From: Curtobacterium sp. MCBA15_001
GTDB taxonomy: Bacteria > Actinomycetota > Actinomycetes > Actinomycetales > Microbacteriaceae
Length of the DNA stretch: 57,315 bases
NCBI RefSeq assembly: GCF_001864835.1
Contig: NZ_MJGI01000007.1
Span: 84,371 to 141,685, forward strand
Direction: 5' to 3'
The position numbers and the translations under genes are program-made. The notes below the pieces were generated by a model that saw only the letters and a list, made by a program, of their open reading frames with translations, did not search any database and was not told where the DNA came from. Each line of letters begins with the position of its first letter. The first letter of the stretch is position 1. Below are positions 8,871 to 18,390 of this stretch, piece after piece.

Positions 8871-9143
8871 ATGTCCGAAGCCACCCGTACCGTCACCGTC
8901 GCCAGCGGATCCGGCCTGCACGCCCGTCCGGCGTCGCTGTTCGTCCAGACCGTCACCGCGTCCGGCCACCAGGTCACCATCGCCAAGGGCGAAAAGTCCG
9001 CCAACGCGGGCAGCATCCTGGGCCTGCTCGGCCTGGGCGTCGAGAACGGCGACGAGGTCACCCTCACGGTGACCGGCGACGATGCCGAGAGCACTGCGGA
9101 CAGCCTGGTCGAGTTCCTGAAGACGGACCACGACGCGGCCTGA
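8871..9143 (+). CDS. ptsH: HPr phosphocarrier protein
   Basis: 90 residues, full length. The phosphorylated histidine is His17 in GLHARPA, and a Ser near residue 48 (ANAGSILGL) matches the regulatory serine position. It carries phosphate from enzyme I to the EIIA proteins. ATG at 8871 has a GAGGAG ribosome-binding site about 8 bases upstream. A TACCAT hexamer at 8833-8838 could be a private -10 element giving a leader of about 25 bases. It lies 89 bases after the regulator and is followed by a palindromic terminator. Confidence 0.96.
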   Translation: MSEATRTVTVASGSGLHARPASLFVQTVTASGHQVTIAKGEKSANAGSILGLLGLGVENGDEVTLTVTGDDAESTADSLVEFLKTDHDAA

Positions 9144-9172
9144 CGCGCGCCCGTCGCGACCACGTCCGGACG

Positions 9173-9204
9173 GGAGGCCCGGTGCCAGCAGGCACCGGGC
9201 CTCC
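9173..9204. terminator. 14-bp stem terminator after ptsH (family A)
   Basis: GGAGGCCCGGTGCC, loop AGCA, then the exact reverse complement. It is the same element as at 2710 with one loop base changed. It lies 30 bases after the HPr stop and before the xth promoter. Confidence 0.8.
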
Positions 9205-9271
9205 TGTCTGCGCGCGCTCGCGTCCACAGCCGTGCGCCGATGCGTCGCACCCCGCCGATAAGGTGGTCGGC

Positions 9272-11160
<1,889 letters not shown>

Positions 11161-11161
11161 C

Positions 11162-11785
11162 GTGCTCCCCGTCACGCTGCGGTCCGACCGGGTCCTGCTC
11201 GAGGTCCCGACCCGCGCCGACACCGTCGCCATCACCGAGGGCTGCCAGGACCCCGAGGTGATCCGCTGGACGACCATCCCGACGCCGTACCGCCCGCAGG
11301 ACGCCGCTGCGTTCGTCGACGCGCTCGTCGGTCCCGCCTGGGCGTCGGACCGCGAGTACACCTGGGCGATCCGGCAGCCCGGCTCGACCTGGCTCGACGG
11401 CGTCATCTCCTACCGGACCGCGCGTCGCGACCTCGGGTTCTGGCTCGCGCCGTCCGCGCGGGGCAAGGGGCTGGTCCACGACGCCGTGCGCATGGTCGCG
11501 GACTGGGCCTTCGAGCGCGGTGCGCCCGACGTGTCCTGGGAGTGCTACCTCGGCAACACCGCCTCGGCGGCCGTCGCGCGCCGTGCGGGGTTCTCCTACA
11601 CCGGGACCGGCGAGGCGAACATCCCGAACCGCGACGGCTCCCCCACCACCGCCTGGAAGGGCCTGCTGCGCGCGGACGGCACCCCGGCCTCCGACCTGTC
11701 CTGGCCGGACGCGTCCTACGCCCCGGGCACGGCCCCCGAGGGCACCCCCGGGTCCGCAGCGTCCGCCGGTAGTCTCGGTCCGTGA
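11162..11785 (+). CDS. GNAT-family N-acetyltransferase
   Basis: 207 residues with a GTG start one base after the trpS stop. It shows the RimJ/RimL-like arrangement: an N-terminal LRSDRVLLEVPT strand, a FWLAPSARGKGLV acetyl-CoA loop (R/Q-x-x-G-x-G/A type) and a C-terminal ECYLGNTASAAVARRAGF stretch. The substrate (protein N-terminus, antibiotic or metabolite) cannot be told. It overlaps ribD by 4 bases (GTGA), so the two are coupled, although ribD also has its own promoter inside this gene's 3' end. Confidence 0.85.
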   Translation: MLPVTLRSDRVLLEVPTRADTVAITEGCQDPEVIRWTTIPTPYRPQDAAAFVDALVGPAWASDREYTWAIRQPGSTWLDGVISYRTARRDLGFWLAPSARGKGLVHDAVRMVADWAFERGAPDVSWECYLGNTASAAVARRAGFSYTGTGEANIPNRDGSPTTAWKGLLRADGTPASDLSWPDASYAPGTAPEGTPGSAASAGSLGP

Positions 11786-12885
11786 ACGAGCACGTGTCGG
11801 CGGCGGTCTCCCCGGCCGAGGTCCGCGCCATGCACCGAGCCCTCGAGGTCGCAGCCCGCGGCCCCGCCGTCGGTGACCACGCCCGCGTCGGCGCAGTGGT
11901 CCTCGACGCCGACGGCGAGCCGCTCGCCGAGGGGTGGCACCGCGGCGCGGGGACCCCGCACGCCGAGGTCGACGCGATGTCCCGCTGCACGCCCGAGCAG
12001 CTGCGCGGCGCGACGATCGTCGTGACCCTCGAACCCTGTGACCACACCGGTCGGACCGGACCGTGCTCGGTCGCGCTCATCGACGCCGGCATCGGGCGGG
12101 TCGTCTACGCGATCGACGACCCCGGCCCCGCGGTGCACGGCGGCGCCGATCGGCTCCGTGCCGCCGGCGTCGACGTCGTGTCGGGGGTGCTCGCCGACCA
12201 GGCGTCCGCGTTCCTGGAGCGCTGGCTGGTGTCCGTGCGACACGGCCGGCCGTGGGTGACGGTGAAGTGGGCGTCGAGTCTCGACGGTCGTGCTGCGGCT
12301 GCCGACGGCACGAGCAAGTGGATCACCGGCGCGGCCGCTCGGCAGCACGTCCACGAACAACGTGCCGCCCACGACGCGATCCTCGTCGGCACCGGCACCG
12401 TGCTGGCCGACGACGCCTCGCTCACCGCCCGGGGCGACGCCGGCGAACTCCTGCCCGACCAACCGCTGCCCGTCGTGGTGGGCGACCGCCCGGTCCCGGC
12501 CGACGCCGCGGTCCGACGCCACCCCCGCGGCCTGGTGCAGCTCCCCGGCCACGACCTGCACGCCGCGATGCAGACCCTCGCCGACCGAGGCGTCCGCACG
12601 GTCCTGGTCGAGGGCGGCCCGACGGTCGCGTCCGCCTGCATCGCCGCCGGCCTGGTCGACGAGGTCCTGGTCTACATCGCCCCGGTGCTGCTCGGCGGTG
12701 CGCATGTTGCACTGAGCGACATCGGCGTGGGAAGCATCAACCAACGTCTGCGGTTGGACGTACTATCGACCACCAGCCTCGGCCCCGACCTGCTGGTGCG
12801 TGCACGACCCGTCACGACCGCCCCCGGTGGGCGTCACGAGGACGGCGCAGCCGACGGGGCCCGTACCGACCGGAGCACCCCATGA
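11782..12885 (+). CDS. ribD: Bifunctional riboflavin biosynthesis deaminase/reductase
   Basis: 367 residues. The N-terminal cytidine-deaminase-like zinc domain has HAEVDAM and PCDHTGRTGPC (zinc ligands). The C-terminal reductase domain (about 150-350) has VTVKWASSLDGR, TGTVLADD and VLVEGGPT. It converts the GTP cyclohydrolase II product through the second and third steps of riboflavin synthesis. The GTG at 11782 lies 6 bases after TAGTCT (11770-11775), an internal leaderless promoter. It overlaps the next gene, ribA, by ATGA. The last 20 or so residues are low-complexity. Neither ribE nor ribH is nearby, and no FMN riboswitch is seen. Confidence 0.94.
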   Translation: MNEHVSAAVSPAEVRAMHRALEVAARGPAVGDHARVGAVVLDADGEPLAEGWHRGAGTPHAEVDAMSRCTPEQLRGATIVVTLEPCDHTGRTGPCSVALIDAGIGRVVYAIDDPGPAVHGGADRLRAAGVDVVSGVLADQASAFLERWLVSVRHGRPWVTVKWASSLDGRAAAADGTSKWITGAAARQHVHEQRAAHDAILVGTGTVLADDASLTARGDAGELLPDQPLPVVVGDRPVPADAAVRRHPRGLVQLPGHDLHAAMQTLADRGVRTVLVEGGPTVASACIAAGLVDEVLVYIAPVLLGGAHVALSDIGVGSINQRLRLDVLSTTSLGPDLLVRARPVTTAPGGRHEDGAADGARTDRSTP

Positions 12886-13538
12886 CCGACGCACTGACCT
12901 CCGCCACCCCGGGCAGTCCGGTCCAGTTCGAAGTCGCCACGAACGTCCCGACCACCCACGGCACCTTCGAGATGCGCGCCTACCGCGACCTGGTCACCGG
13001 CGCCGAGCACGTCGCGATCATCGGCACGACACCGGACGGCGCGGCTCCGACCGACGGCGCGCTGGTCCGCGTCCACTCCGAGTGCCTGACCGGCGAGGCG
13101 TTCGGGTCGCTGAAGTGCGAGTGCGGCCCGCAGCTCGACGCAGCGCTCGACACGATCGCTGCCGAGGGCGGCGTCGTGGTGTACCTCCGCGGACAAGAGG
13201 GCCGCGGCATCGGCTTGGTGAACAAGCTCAAGGCCTACCGCCTGCAAGAAGACGGCCTCGACACGCTCGACGCCAACCTGGCGCTCGGGCTGCCCGCCGA
13301 CTCGCGGGCCTACGGCGGCGCCGCCGGCATCCTCGCCGACCTCGACATCCGCCGCGTGCGGCTGCTCTCGAACAACCCCGAGAAGCAGCGGCAGCTCGAG
13401 GAGCACGGCATCACGGTCGACGCGCTCGTGCCGCTCGTCGTCGGCATCTCGGTGCAGAACGCCGGGTACCTCGACACCAAGCGCGACCGGATGGGGCACC
13501 AGCTGCCCACGCACCTCGAGGCCGGCGCGCACCACTAG
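12882..13538 (+). CDS. ribA: GTP cyclohydrolase II
   Basis: 218 residues, a stand-alone RibA without the dihydroxybutanone-phosphate synthase domain often fused to it in actinobacteria. Zinc cysteines are in ECLTGEAFGSLKCECG. The active-site stretches RGQEGRGIGL and VRLLSNNPEK are intact. It opens GTP for riboflavin synthesis. Its ATG overlaps the ribD stop. A much longer in-frame reading from 12063 is a shadow of ribD. Confidence 0.95.
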   Translation: MTDALTSATPGSPVQFEVATNVPTTHGTFEMRAYRDLVTGAEHVAIIGTTPDGAAPTDGALVRVHSECLTGEAFGSLKCECGPQLDAALDTIAAEGGVVVYLRGQEGRGIGLVNKLKAYRLQEDGLDTLDANLALGLPADSRAYGGAAGILADLDIRRVRLLSNNPEKQRQLEEHGITVDALVPLVVGISVQNAGYLDTKRDRMGHQLPTHLEAGAHH

Positions 13539-13746
13539 CGATCGGCGGGGCCGCTCCTGTCTCGGCGGATTCGCAGCTCCGCGACATCCGTCGTACACTG
13601 GTGACCCCGTCACGAGCGGCCCACCACCACCCGAACGCACCCGAACCGAGTCCCGCCCACCACGCGGAAGGGTCGGAGTCCGCCGTTCGCGCCGCCTCTC
13701 GCGTCGCCTGCCATCGCCGCAGCGCAACGTTCCTCGGAGTCCTCGC

Positions 13747-15132
13747 ATGCCTGCCACCTCGGCCGCCCCCACGACCCCCGCACCTCCCGCGACGAACCCG
13801 CGCTCCCGCGTCGTCGTCGCCAGCCTCATCGGCACGTCGATCGAGTTCTACGACTTCTACGTCTACGCGACCGCAGCCGTCCTGGTCTTCCCCACGCTGT
13901 TCTTCCCGAACGAGGACCCGACCGCGTCGCAGCTGTCCTCGTTCGTGACGTTCGCGCTGGCGTTCTTCGCCCGCCCCGTCGGCTCCGTGCTGTTCGGCCA
14001 CTTCGGTGACCGCATCGGCCGCAAGACCACCCTCGTCGCGTCACTGCTGGTGATGGGGACGGCGACGTTCCTGATCGGCTGCCTGCCGACGTTCGACACC
14101 ATCGGGATCTGGGCTCCCGTCCTGCTCGCCGTGATGCGCTTCGCCCAGGGCGTCGGGCTCGGTGGCGAGTGGTCCGGCGCCGCCCTCCTGGCGACCGAGA
14201 ACGCCCCGAAGGGCAAGCGCGGCGTCTTCGGCTCGATGCCGCAGCTCGGCGCCCCGATCGGGTTCCTGCTCGCCAACGGCCTGTTCATCGCGATCAACGC
14301 CGCGATGCCCGCCGGCGCCGACGGCACCCCGAACGCGGACTTCCAGGCGTGGGGCTGGCGCCTGCCGTTCCTGCTGTCGGCCGTGCTCGTGCTCGTGGGC
14401 CTGTACGTCCGCTTCCGCCTGGTGGAGTCGACGGTGTTCCGCGGCGTGCAGGAGTCCGGCACGGTCGCGAAGCTGCCGCTCGGCCGGGTGTTCCGCACCT
14501 CGTGGAAGGCGCTCATCGTCGGCACCTTCGGCATGGTCGCGACCTACGTGCTCTTCTACTTCATGACGACGTTCACGCTGTCGTACGGCACGACCGGGTC
14601 CACCGCCTCGGCCCTGGTCCCCAAGGTCGGTCTCGGGTACTCGCGCGGCGAGTTCCTCACCCTGCTCATGATCGGCGTCGTGTTCTTCGGCATCTTCACG
14701 CCGATCGCGGGGCTGCTGGCGGACCGCTTCGGTCGTCGCCGGACGCTCATCCCCACGACCGTCGGCATCGCGCTGTTCGGCCTGACGTTCCAGCTCTGGT
14801 TCGCCGCCTCGACCGGGCCGATCACCGTCGTGACGTTCCTCATCGTCGGCCTGTCGCTGATGGGGCTCACGTTCGGGCCGATGGGCGCGCTGCTGCCCGA
14901 GCTCTTCCCGACGAACGTCCGCTACACCGGCTCGGCGATCGCGTACAACGTCGCGTCGATCCTGGGCGCGTCCCTGGCGCCGACGATCGCGCTGGCGCTC
15001 TGGAAGCCGGACGGGAACATCTTCCTCGTCGGCCTGTACCTGACGATCGCCGCCGTGGTCACGCTCGTCGCGCTGCTCTTCATCCGCGAGACCCGCAGCA
15101 GCGACTTCGCCGACGCGGACACGCGCGCCTGA
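13747..15132 (+). CDS. MFS transporter, metabolite:H+ symporter (MHS) family
   Basis: 461 residues with about 12 membrane segments. MHS/ProP/ShiA-like hallmarks are GTSIEFYDFYVYATAA in TM1, the GHFGDRIGRKTTL loop between TM2 and TM3, and VGLGGEWSGAALLATE. Members import organic acids, shikimate, proline/betaine or alpha-ketoglutarate with protons; the substrate here is unknown. The N-terminal 15 residues are Pro/Thr/Ala-rich. A TACACT hexamer at 13594-13599 suggests a transcription start near 13606 and a leader of about 140 bases. The spacer after ribA (13539-13746) otherwise shows no gene. Confidence 0.9.
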   Translation: MPATSAAPTTPAPPATNPRSRVVVASLIGTSIEFYDFYVYATAAVLVFPTLFFPNEDPTASQLSSFVTFALAFFARPVGSVLFGHFGDRIGRKTTLVASLLVMGTATFLIGCLPTFDTIGIWAPVLLAVMRFAQGVGLGGEWSGAALLATENAPKGKRGVFGSMPQLGAPIGFLLANGLFIAINAAMPAGADGTPNADFQAWGWRLPFLLSAVLVLVGLYVRFRLVESTVFRGVQESGTVAKLPLGRVFRTSWKALIVGTFGMVATYVLFYFMTTFTLSYGTTGSTASALVPKVGLGYSRGEFLTLLMIGVVFFGIFTPIAGLLADRFGRRRTLIPTTVGIALFGLTFQLWFAASTGPITVVTFLIVGLSLMGLTFGPMGALLPELFPTNVRYTGSAIAYNVASILGASLAPTIALALWKPDGNIFLVGLYLTIAAVVTLVALLFIRETRSSDFADADTRA

Positions 15133-15156
15133 CGCCGGAGTCCTGCTCGCCCGACT

Positions 15157-15291
15157 CGCGAAAGCGACAGTTCCCCGCCGATCGTCGGCGGGGAACTGTC
15201 GCTTTCGCGGTGGTGACGGGGTGCGCCAGCGGGGAACTGTCGCTTTCGCGATGGTGACGGGGTGGGCCAGCGGGGAACTGTCGCTTTCGGG
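15157..15291. repeat. 53-bp inverted repeat running into three 41-bp direct repeats
   Basis: At 15157-15209 two exact 25-base arms flank a 3-base loop; each arm contains GGGGAACTGTCGCTTTCGC or its complement. The right-hand arm then recurs as a 41-bp unit starting at 15190, 15231 and 15272 (the last truncated), with only single-base differences. The 41-bp period is not a multiple of three, which argues against coding. The hairpin lies 25 bases after the MFS stop and may end that transcript. No gene is seen in the 15133-15578 spacer. Confidence 0.85.
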
Positions 15292-15311
15292 ATCGAGACC
15301 GGACCGCCTCC

Positions 15312-15353
15312 GGACGGGAGGCCCGGTGCCAGCTGGCACCGGGCCTCCCGTCC
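15312..15353. terminator. Perfect 42-bp palindrome (family A, longest copy)
   Basis: The half-site GGACGGGAGGCCCGGTGCCA plus G is followed directly by its exact reverse complement, giving a 21-bp stem with no spacer. It contains the whole of the element at 2710. It lies in the spacer between the MFS gene and the HTH gene, about 180 bases from any stop codon, so a role other than termination is possible. Confidence 0.75.
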
Positions 15354-15376
15354 GTCTGGGCGCACGTTCGTCGCCG

Positions 15377-15506
15377 CCCGCGCGACAGAACCGCTGTCGT
15401 ACGACGACGGGCGTGTCGTTCCGAGTCGGATGCCACGTGAGGACGCGACCCGCGCGACTGAACCGCTGTCATACGACAACGGAGACGTCGTTCCGAGTCG
15501 GATGCC
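15377..15506. repeat. Pair of 58-bp direct repeats, 72-bp spacing
   Basis: Copies at 15377-15434 and 15449-15506 share CCCGCGCGAC, GAACCGCTGTC, TACGAC and GTCGTTCCGAGTCGGATGCC, with about seven mismatches. The first copy holds the palindrome GTCGTACGAC; the second has GTCATACGAC. They lie directly upstream of the HTH gene promoter. Confidence 0.85.
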
Positions 15507-15530
15507 CCCCCGCCCGTACGCCCGCCTGCA

Positions 15531-15574
15531 TGTCAACTCAGGTTGACACTGTCAGTACGTCAATGTAGGTTGAC
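15531..15574 (+). promoter_or_regulatory. Promoter with two operator-like inverted repeats before the HTH gene
   Basis: TTGACA (15543-15548), 17 bases, TAGGTT (15566-15571), then 7 bases to the ATG: a near-consensus promoter with a leaderless start. TGTCAAC-TCAG-GTTGACA (15531-15548) covers the -35, and a second, imperfect copy, GTCAAT-GTAG-GTTGAC (15559-15574), covers the -10 and start point. The copies are 27 bases apart. This layout fits repression by a dimeric protein, most simply the HTH protein itself. Confidence 0.75.
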
Positions 15575-15578
15575 ACCC

Positions 15579-15794
15579 ATGGACCGGCCGACGATCACGC
15601 ACCTCGCCGCAGGGGCCTCGGGGGACGACCCGTTCTCCGCCCTGGCCAGCGTGCGGGAACTCCGACGCGAGCTCGACCGGACCGAGGAACTCGCTGCCCG
15701 CCGCGCGCGGAACGCCGGGGCGTCGTGGCAGGAGATCGCCACGCTGCTGGGCGTCAGCCGCCAGGCAGTGCACAAGAAGTACGGCAGAGACTAG
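15579..15794 (+). CDS. Small helix-turn-helix DNA-binding protein
   Basis: 71 residues. A charged, helical first half (RELRRELDRTEELAARRAR) leads into a helix-turn-helix at about residues 48-67 (ASWQEIATLLGVSRQAVHKK). This resembles the small AsnC/sigma-region-4-like HTH proteins common in actinobacteria. The ATG at 15579 lies 7 bases after TAGGTT, so the message is probably leaderless; a reading from 15543 begins inside the promoter. The stop is 6 bases before the ABC exporter start, so the two are one operon. It is probably an autorepressor controlling the exporter (inference from the operators). Confidence 0.82.
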   Translation: MDRPTITHLAAGASGDDPFSALASVRELRRELDRTEELAARRARNAGASWQEIATLLGVSRQAVHKKYGRD

Positions 15795-15800
15795 GACACG

Positions 15801-17654
15801 ATGAGCTCCCCCTTCGCCCGCCCGAAGAAGACCGACGGACCCCGCGCGACCTTCGGCCGTCTGCTGTCCTACCTGTTCGAGAACAAGCCCGCGATGGTGG
15901 TCATCATCGTGCTGAGTGTCCTCGGTGCGGGCGCCTCACTCGCGCAGCCGCTGCTGGTGAACCAGGTCGTCACCGCCGTGCAGCAGGGCAACACACTGAG
16001 CACGCTCGTGTGGCTGCTCGTCGGCCTGGTCATCGTCGCGGGTCTGCTCAACGGCATCCAGCACTTCCTGCTCCAGCGCGCGGGCGAGGGCGTCGTGCTG
16101 TCGACGCGCCGCAAGCTCATCGCGCGCATCCTCAACCTGCCGATCTCGGAGTTCGACACCCGCCGCACCGGCGACCTGGTGTCGCGCGTCGGCAGCGACA
16201 CGACCCTGCTGCGCGCCGTGCTGACCCAGGGCCTCATCGAGTCCATCGGCGGCATGCTGACCTTCGTCGGGGCGATCATCGCGATGGCGATCATCGACCC
16301 GCTGCTGCTCGGGATCACCCTGGGCATCGTCGTCATCGCGATCGTGGTCGTCGGAGGCCTGAGCCGTCGGATCCGCATCGCCTCGAAGCGGGCGCAGGAG
16401 AAGGTCGGCGACCTGACGGCCGCGGTCGAGCGCGGCATCGGCGCCGTCCGCACCATCCGTGCCGCCGGCGCCACCGAGCGCGAGGTGCACGAAGTCGACA
16501 GCCACGCCACCGAGGCCTACCGCCGCGGTCTGGACATCGCGAAGATGTCCGCCTTCGTCGTCCCCGTCGCGAGCATCGTGATGCAGGTCGCGTTCATCGC
16601 CGTCCTCGGCGTCGGCGGCGCGCAGGTCGCGGCCGGCACGATCACGATCGCCACGCTGATCACGTTCATCCTGCTGCTGTTCATGATGATCATGCCGCTC
16701 GGCCAGGCGATGGGCGCAGCGGTCGCGGTGGCGCAGGCACTCGGTGCCCTCGGCCGGATCGAGGAGATCCTGCACCTGCCCACCGAGGACCAAGACGACG
16801 CCGCCGTCCGGCCCGCAGCGGCCATCGCCACCGACGACGCGATCTCCTTCGAGCACGTGTCGTTCCGCTACGCCGCCACGGCCGACGCGGCTGGCCCCGA
16901 CGGTGCTGTTGCGTCGCAGAGCGCGGACCGGCCTGGAGGCCCCACTGACGGCTCCGACGCCGGTGACGCCGACCAGGTGGTGCTGCAGGACGTGTCGTTC
17001 CGCGTCCCGCGCGGCTCGCGTGTCGCCCTCGTGGGCCCCTCCGGCGCCGGGAAGTCGACCACCCTGGCCCTCATCGAGCGGTTCTACGACCCGACCGACG
17101 GGGTGATCCGCCTGGGCGGGATCGACGTCCGCGGGCTCGACCGTGACGAGCTCCGTGCCCAGATCGGCTACGTCGAACAGGATGCCCCGGTGCTGGCCGG
17201 CACGATCCGCGCGAACCTGCTGCTCGGCTCGCCGAACGCGTCCGAGTCGGACTGCGAGCGCGTGCTCGAGGCGGTCAACCTGGGCGACGTGCTGCACCGC
17301 GACCCGCGCGGCCTCGACGCGCAGGTCGGTGAAGACGGCGTGATGCTCTCGGGTGGTGAACGCCAGCGTCTGGCGATCGCCCGCACGCTGCTCGCCGCTC
17401 CCCCGATCCTGCTGCTCGACGAGTCGACGTCCTCGCTCGACGGCGTGAACGAGCAGAAGATGCGACTGGCGATCGATGCCGTGGCCGAGGACCGCACGCT
17501 GCTCGTCATCGCCCACCGGCTGTCCACCGTCGTGGACTCCGACGTCATCGTCGTGCTCGAACACGGACGCGTCGTCGGGGTCGGCACGCACTCAGAACTC
17601 GTCGAGTCCACACCGCTGTACCGCGACCTGGCGAAGCACCAGCTCCTGGTCTGA
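15801..17654 (+). CDS. ABC exporter, fused permease and ATPase
   Basis: 617 residues. A type I exporter membrane domain (about 30-320, six membrane helices, with the ISEFDTRRTGDLVSR loop) is followed by an ATPase domain. Walker A GPSGAGKST is at about 412-420, the LSGGERQR signature near 516, Walker B ILLLDE near 535-540, then an AHRLST switch. About 35 residues rich in Ala/Gly/Asp (about 357-391) are inserted after FEHVSFRYA, between the first ATPase strands, which is unusual. It probably works as a homodimer exporting a drug or lipid; substrate unknown. It is downstream of, and coupled to, the small HTH gene. Confidence 0.92.
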   Translation: MSSPFARPKKTDGPRATFGRLLSYLFENKPAMVVIIVLSVLGAGASLAQPLLVNQVVTAVQQGNTLSTLVWLLVGLVIVAGLLNGIQHFLLQRAGEGVVLSTRRKLIARILNLPISEFDTRRTGDLVSRVGSDTTLLRAVLTQGLIESIGGMLTFVGAIIAMAIIDPLLLGITLGIVVIAIVVVGGLSRRIRIASKRAQEKVGDLTAAVERGIGAVRTIRAAGATEREVHEVDSHATEAYRRGLDIAKMSAFVVPVASIVMQVAFIAVLGVGGAQVAAGTITIATLITFILLLFMMIMPLGQAMGAAVAVAQALGALGRIEEILHLPTEDQDDAAVRPAAAIATDDAISFEHVSFRYAATADAAGPDGAVASQSADRPGGPTDGSDAGDADQVVLQDVSFRVPRGSRVALVGPSGAGKSTTLALIERFYDPTDGVIRLGGIDVRGLDRDELRAQIGYVEQDAPVLAGTIRANLLLGSPNASESDCERVLEAVNLGDVLHRDPRGLDAQVGEDGVMLSGGERQRLAIARTLLAAPPILLLDESTSSLDGVNEQKMRLAIDAVAEDRTLLVIAHRLSTVVDSDVIVVLEHGRVVGVGTHSELVESTPLYRDLAKHQLLV

Positions 17655-17676
17655 CCCGACCCGAGCGGCGCCGGGT

Positions 17677-18297
17677 TCAGAGCTGGGCGCCGCCGGGACG
17701 GGCGATGCCCTCGTCCATGTCGCTGACGTCGACGTGCCCGCCGGCGTTCGCGATCTCGGCCAGTGCGGTGGCGCTCCGCTCGGGGTCGACACCGACGACC
17801 AGGTCGCGGAGGACGACGACGTCGAGGCCCGCACGCAGCCCGTCCTGCGCGGTGGCCCGGACGCAGTGGTCGGTGGCGATCCCGACGATGGCGATCTCGT
17901 GGACCTGCCGGTCGAACAGCACGTCGGCGAGGTCCTGCCCGGTGTCGGTGGTCCCCTCGAAGGCCGAGTACGCAGGCTCCCCCTGCCCCTTCATCACGTG
18001 CACGTCGATCGGCGCGGTGTCGAGGTCGGGGTGGTAGTCCGCACCGGGTGTGCCGGCGACGCAGTGCACCGGCCACGTGGTGGTGAAGTCGGGTCCGGCC
18101 GCGCCGGCGAAGTGACCGCCGTTGTCGCCATCGCCGTCGTGCCAGTCCCGCGAGCCCACGATCAGGTCGTACTCGTCGGCGTGCCGCCGCAGGAAGGCGG
18201 AGATGCGGCCCGCGAGGGCGTCCCCGCCCACGACACCGAGCGCACCGCCCTCGGTGAAGTCGTTCTGCACGTCCACGACGATGAGTGCCCGGGTCAT
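17677..18297 (-). CDS. pncA: Nicotinamidase (isochorismatase-like hydrolase)
   Basis: 206 residues. The catalytic triad positions are visible: Asp in VVDVQNDF, Lys in MKGQGEPAYSAF and Cys in ATDHCVRATA. The metal-binding SRDWH...GGHF is also present. It converts nicotinamide to nicotinate for NAD salvage. ATG at 18297 fits family length; an upstream in-frame start at 18312 would add five residues. It is convergent with the ABC exporter. A hairpin of GCGGCGCC and GGCGCCGC (17665-17693) overlaps the two gene ends. Confidence 0.92.
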   Translation of the reverse strand: MTRALIVVDVQNDFTEGGALGVVGGDALAGRISAFLRRHADEYDLIVGSRDWHDGDGDNGGHFAGAAGPDFTTTWPVHCVAGTPGADYHPDLDTAPIDVHVMKGQGEPAYSAFEGTTDTGQDLADVLFDRQVHEIAIVGIATDHCVRATAQDGLRAGLDVVVLRDLVVGVDPERSATALAEIANAGGHVDVSDMDEGIARPGGAQL

Positions 18298-18334
18298 GTG
18301 TCCATCCAACACCGCCGACCCGAGGGCACCGGGC

Positions 18335-18390
18335 GGGCCAGTTGCCGCGGGCCAGTTGCGGCGGGTCAGTTGCCTCGGGTCAGTTGCCGG
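18335..18390. repeat. Four 14-bp tandem repeats over the dacB stop
   Basis: Units at 18335, 18349, 18363 and 18377 of the form GGGYCAGTTGCCKC, with one or two changes each. On the minus strand the first-read unit contains the dacB TGA stop, and later units repeat a TGA-like or TGG triplet, so the array looks like expansion of the gene's end. The remainder of the spacer (18298-18334) shows nothing. Confidence 0.85.

Noticed and set aside
12063..13538. 491-residue reading that would fuse a domain to the GTP cyclohydrolase II
   Set aside because: The added N-terminus is a frame-shifted reading of ribD, rich in Arg and Pro, and is not a dihydroxybutanone-phosphate synthase domain.
13539..13746. 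FMN riboswitch or other structured RNA in the leader of the MFS gene
   Set aside because: I could not find the conserved FMN-element helices or any strong conserved fold; only a -10-like TACACT is seen.
15157..15506. Possible CRISPR array in the repeat-rich spacer
   Set aside because: Repeats are unequal (41-bp and 72-bp periods), adjacent rather than separated by unique spacers, and there are no cas genes in the window.
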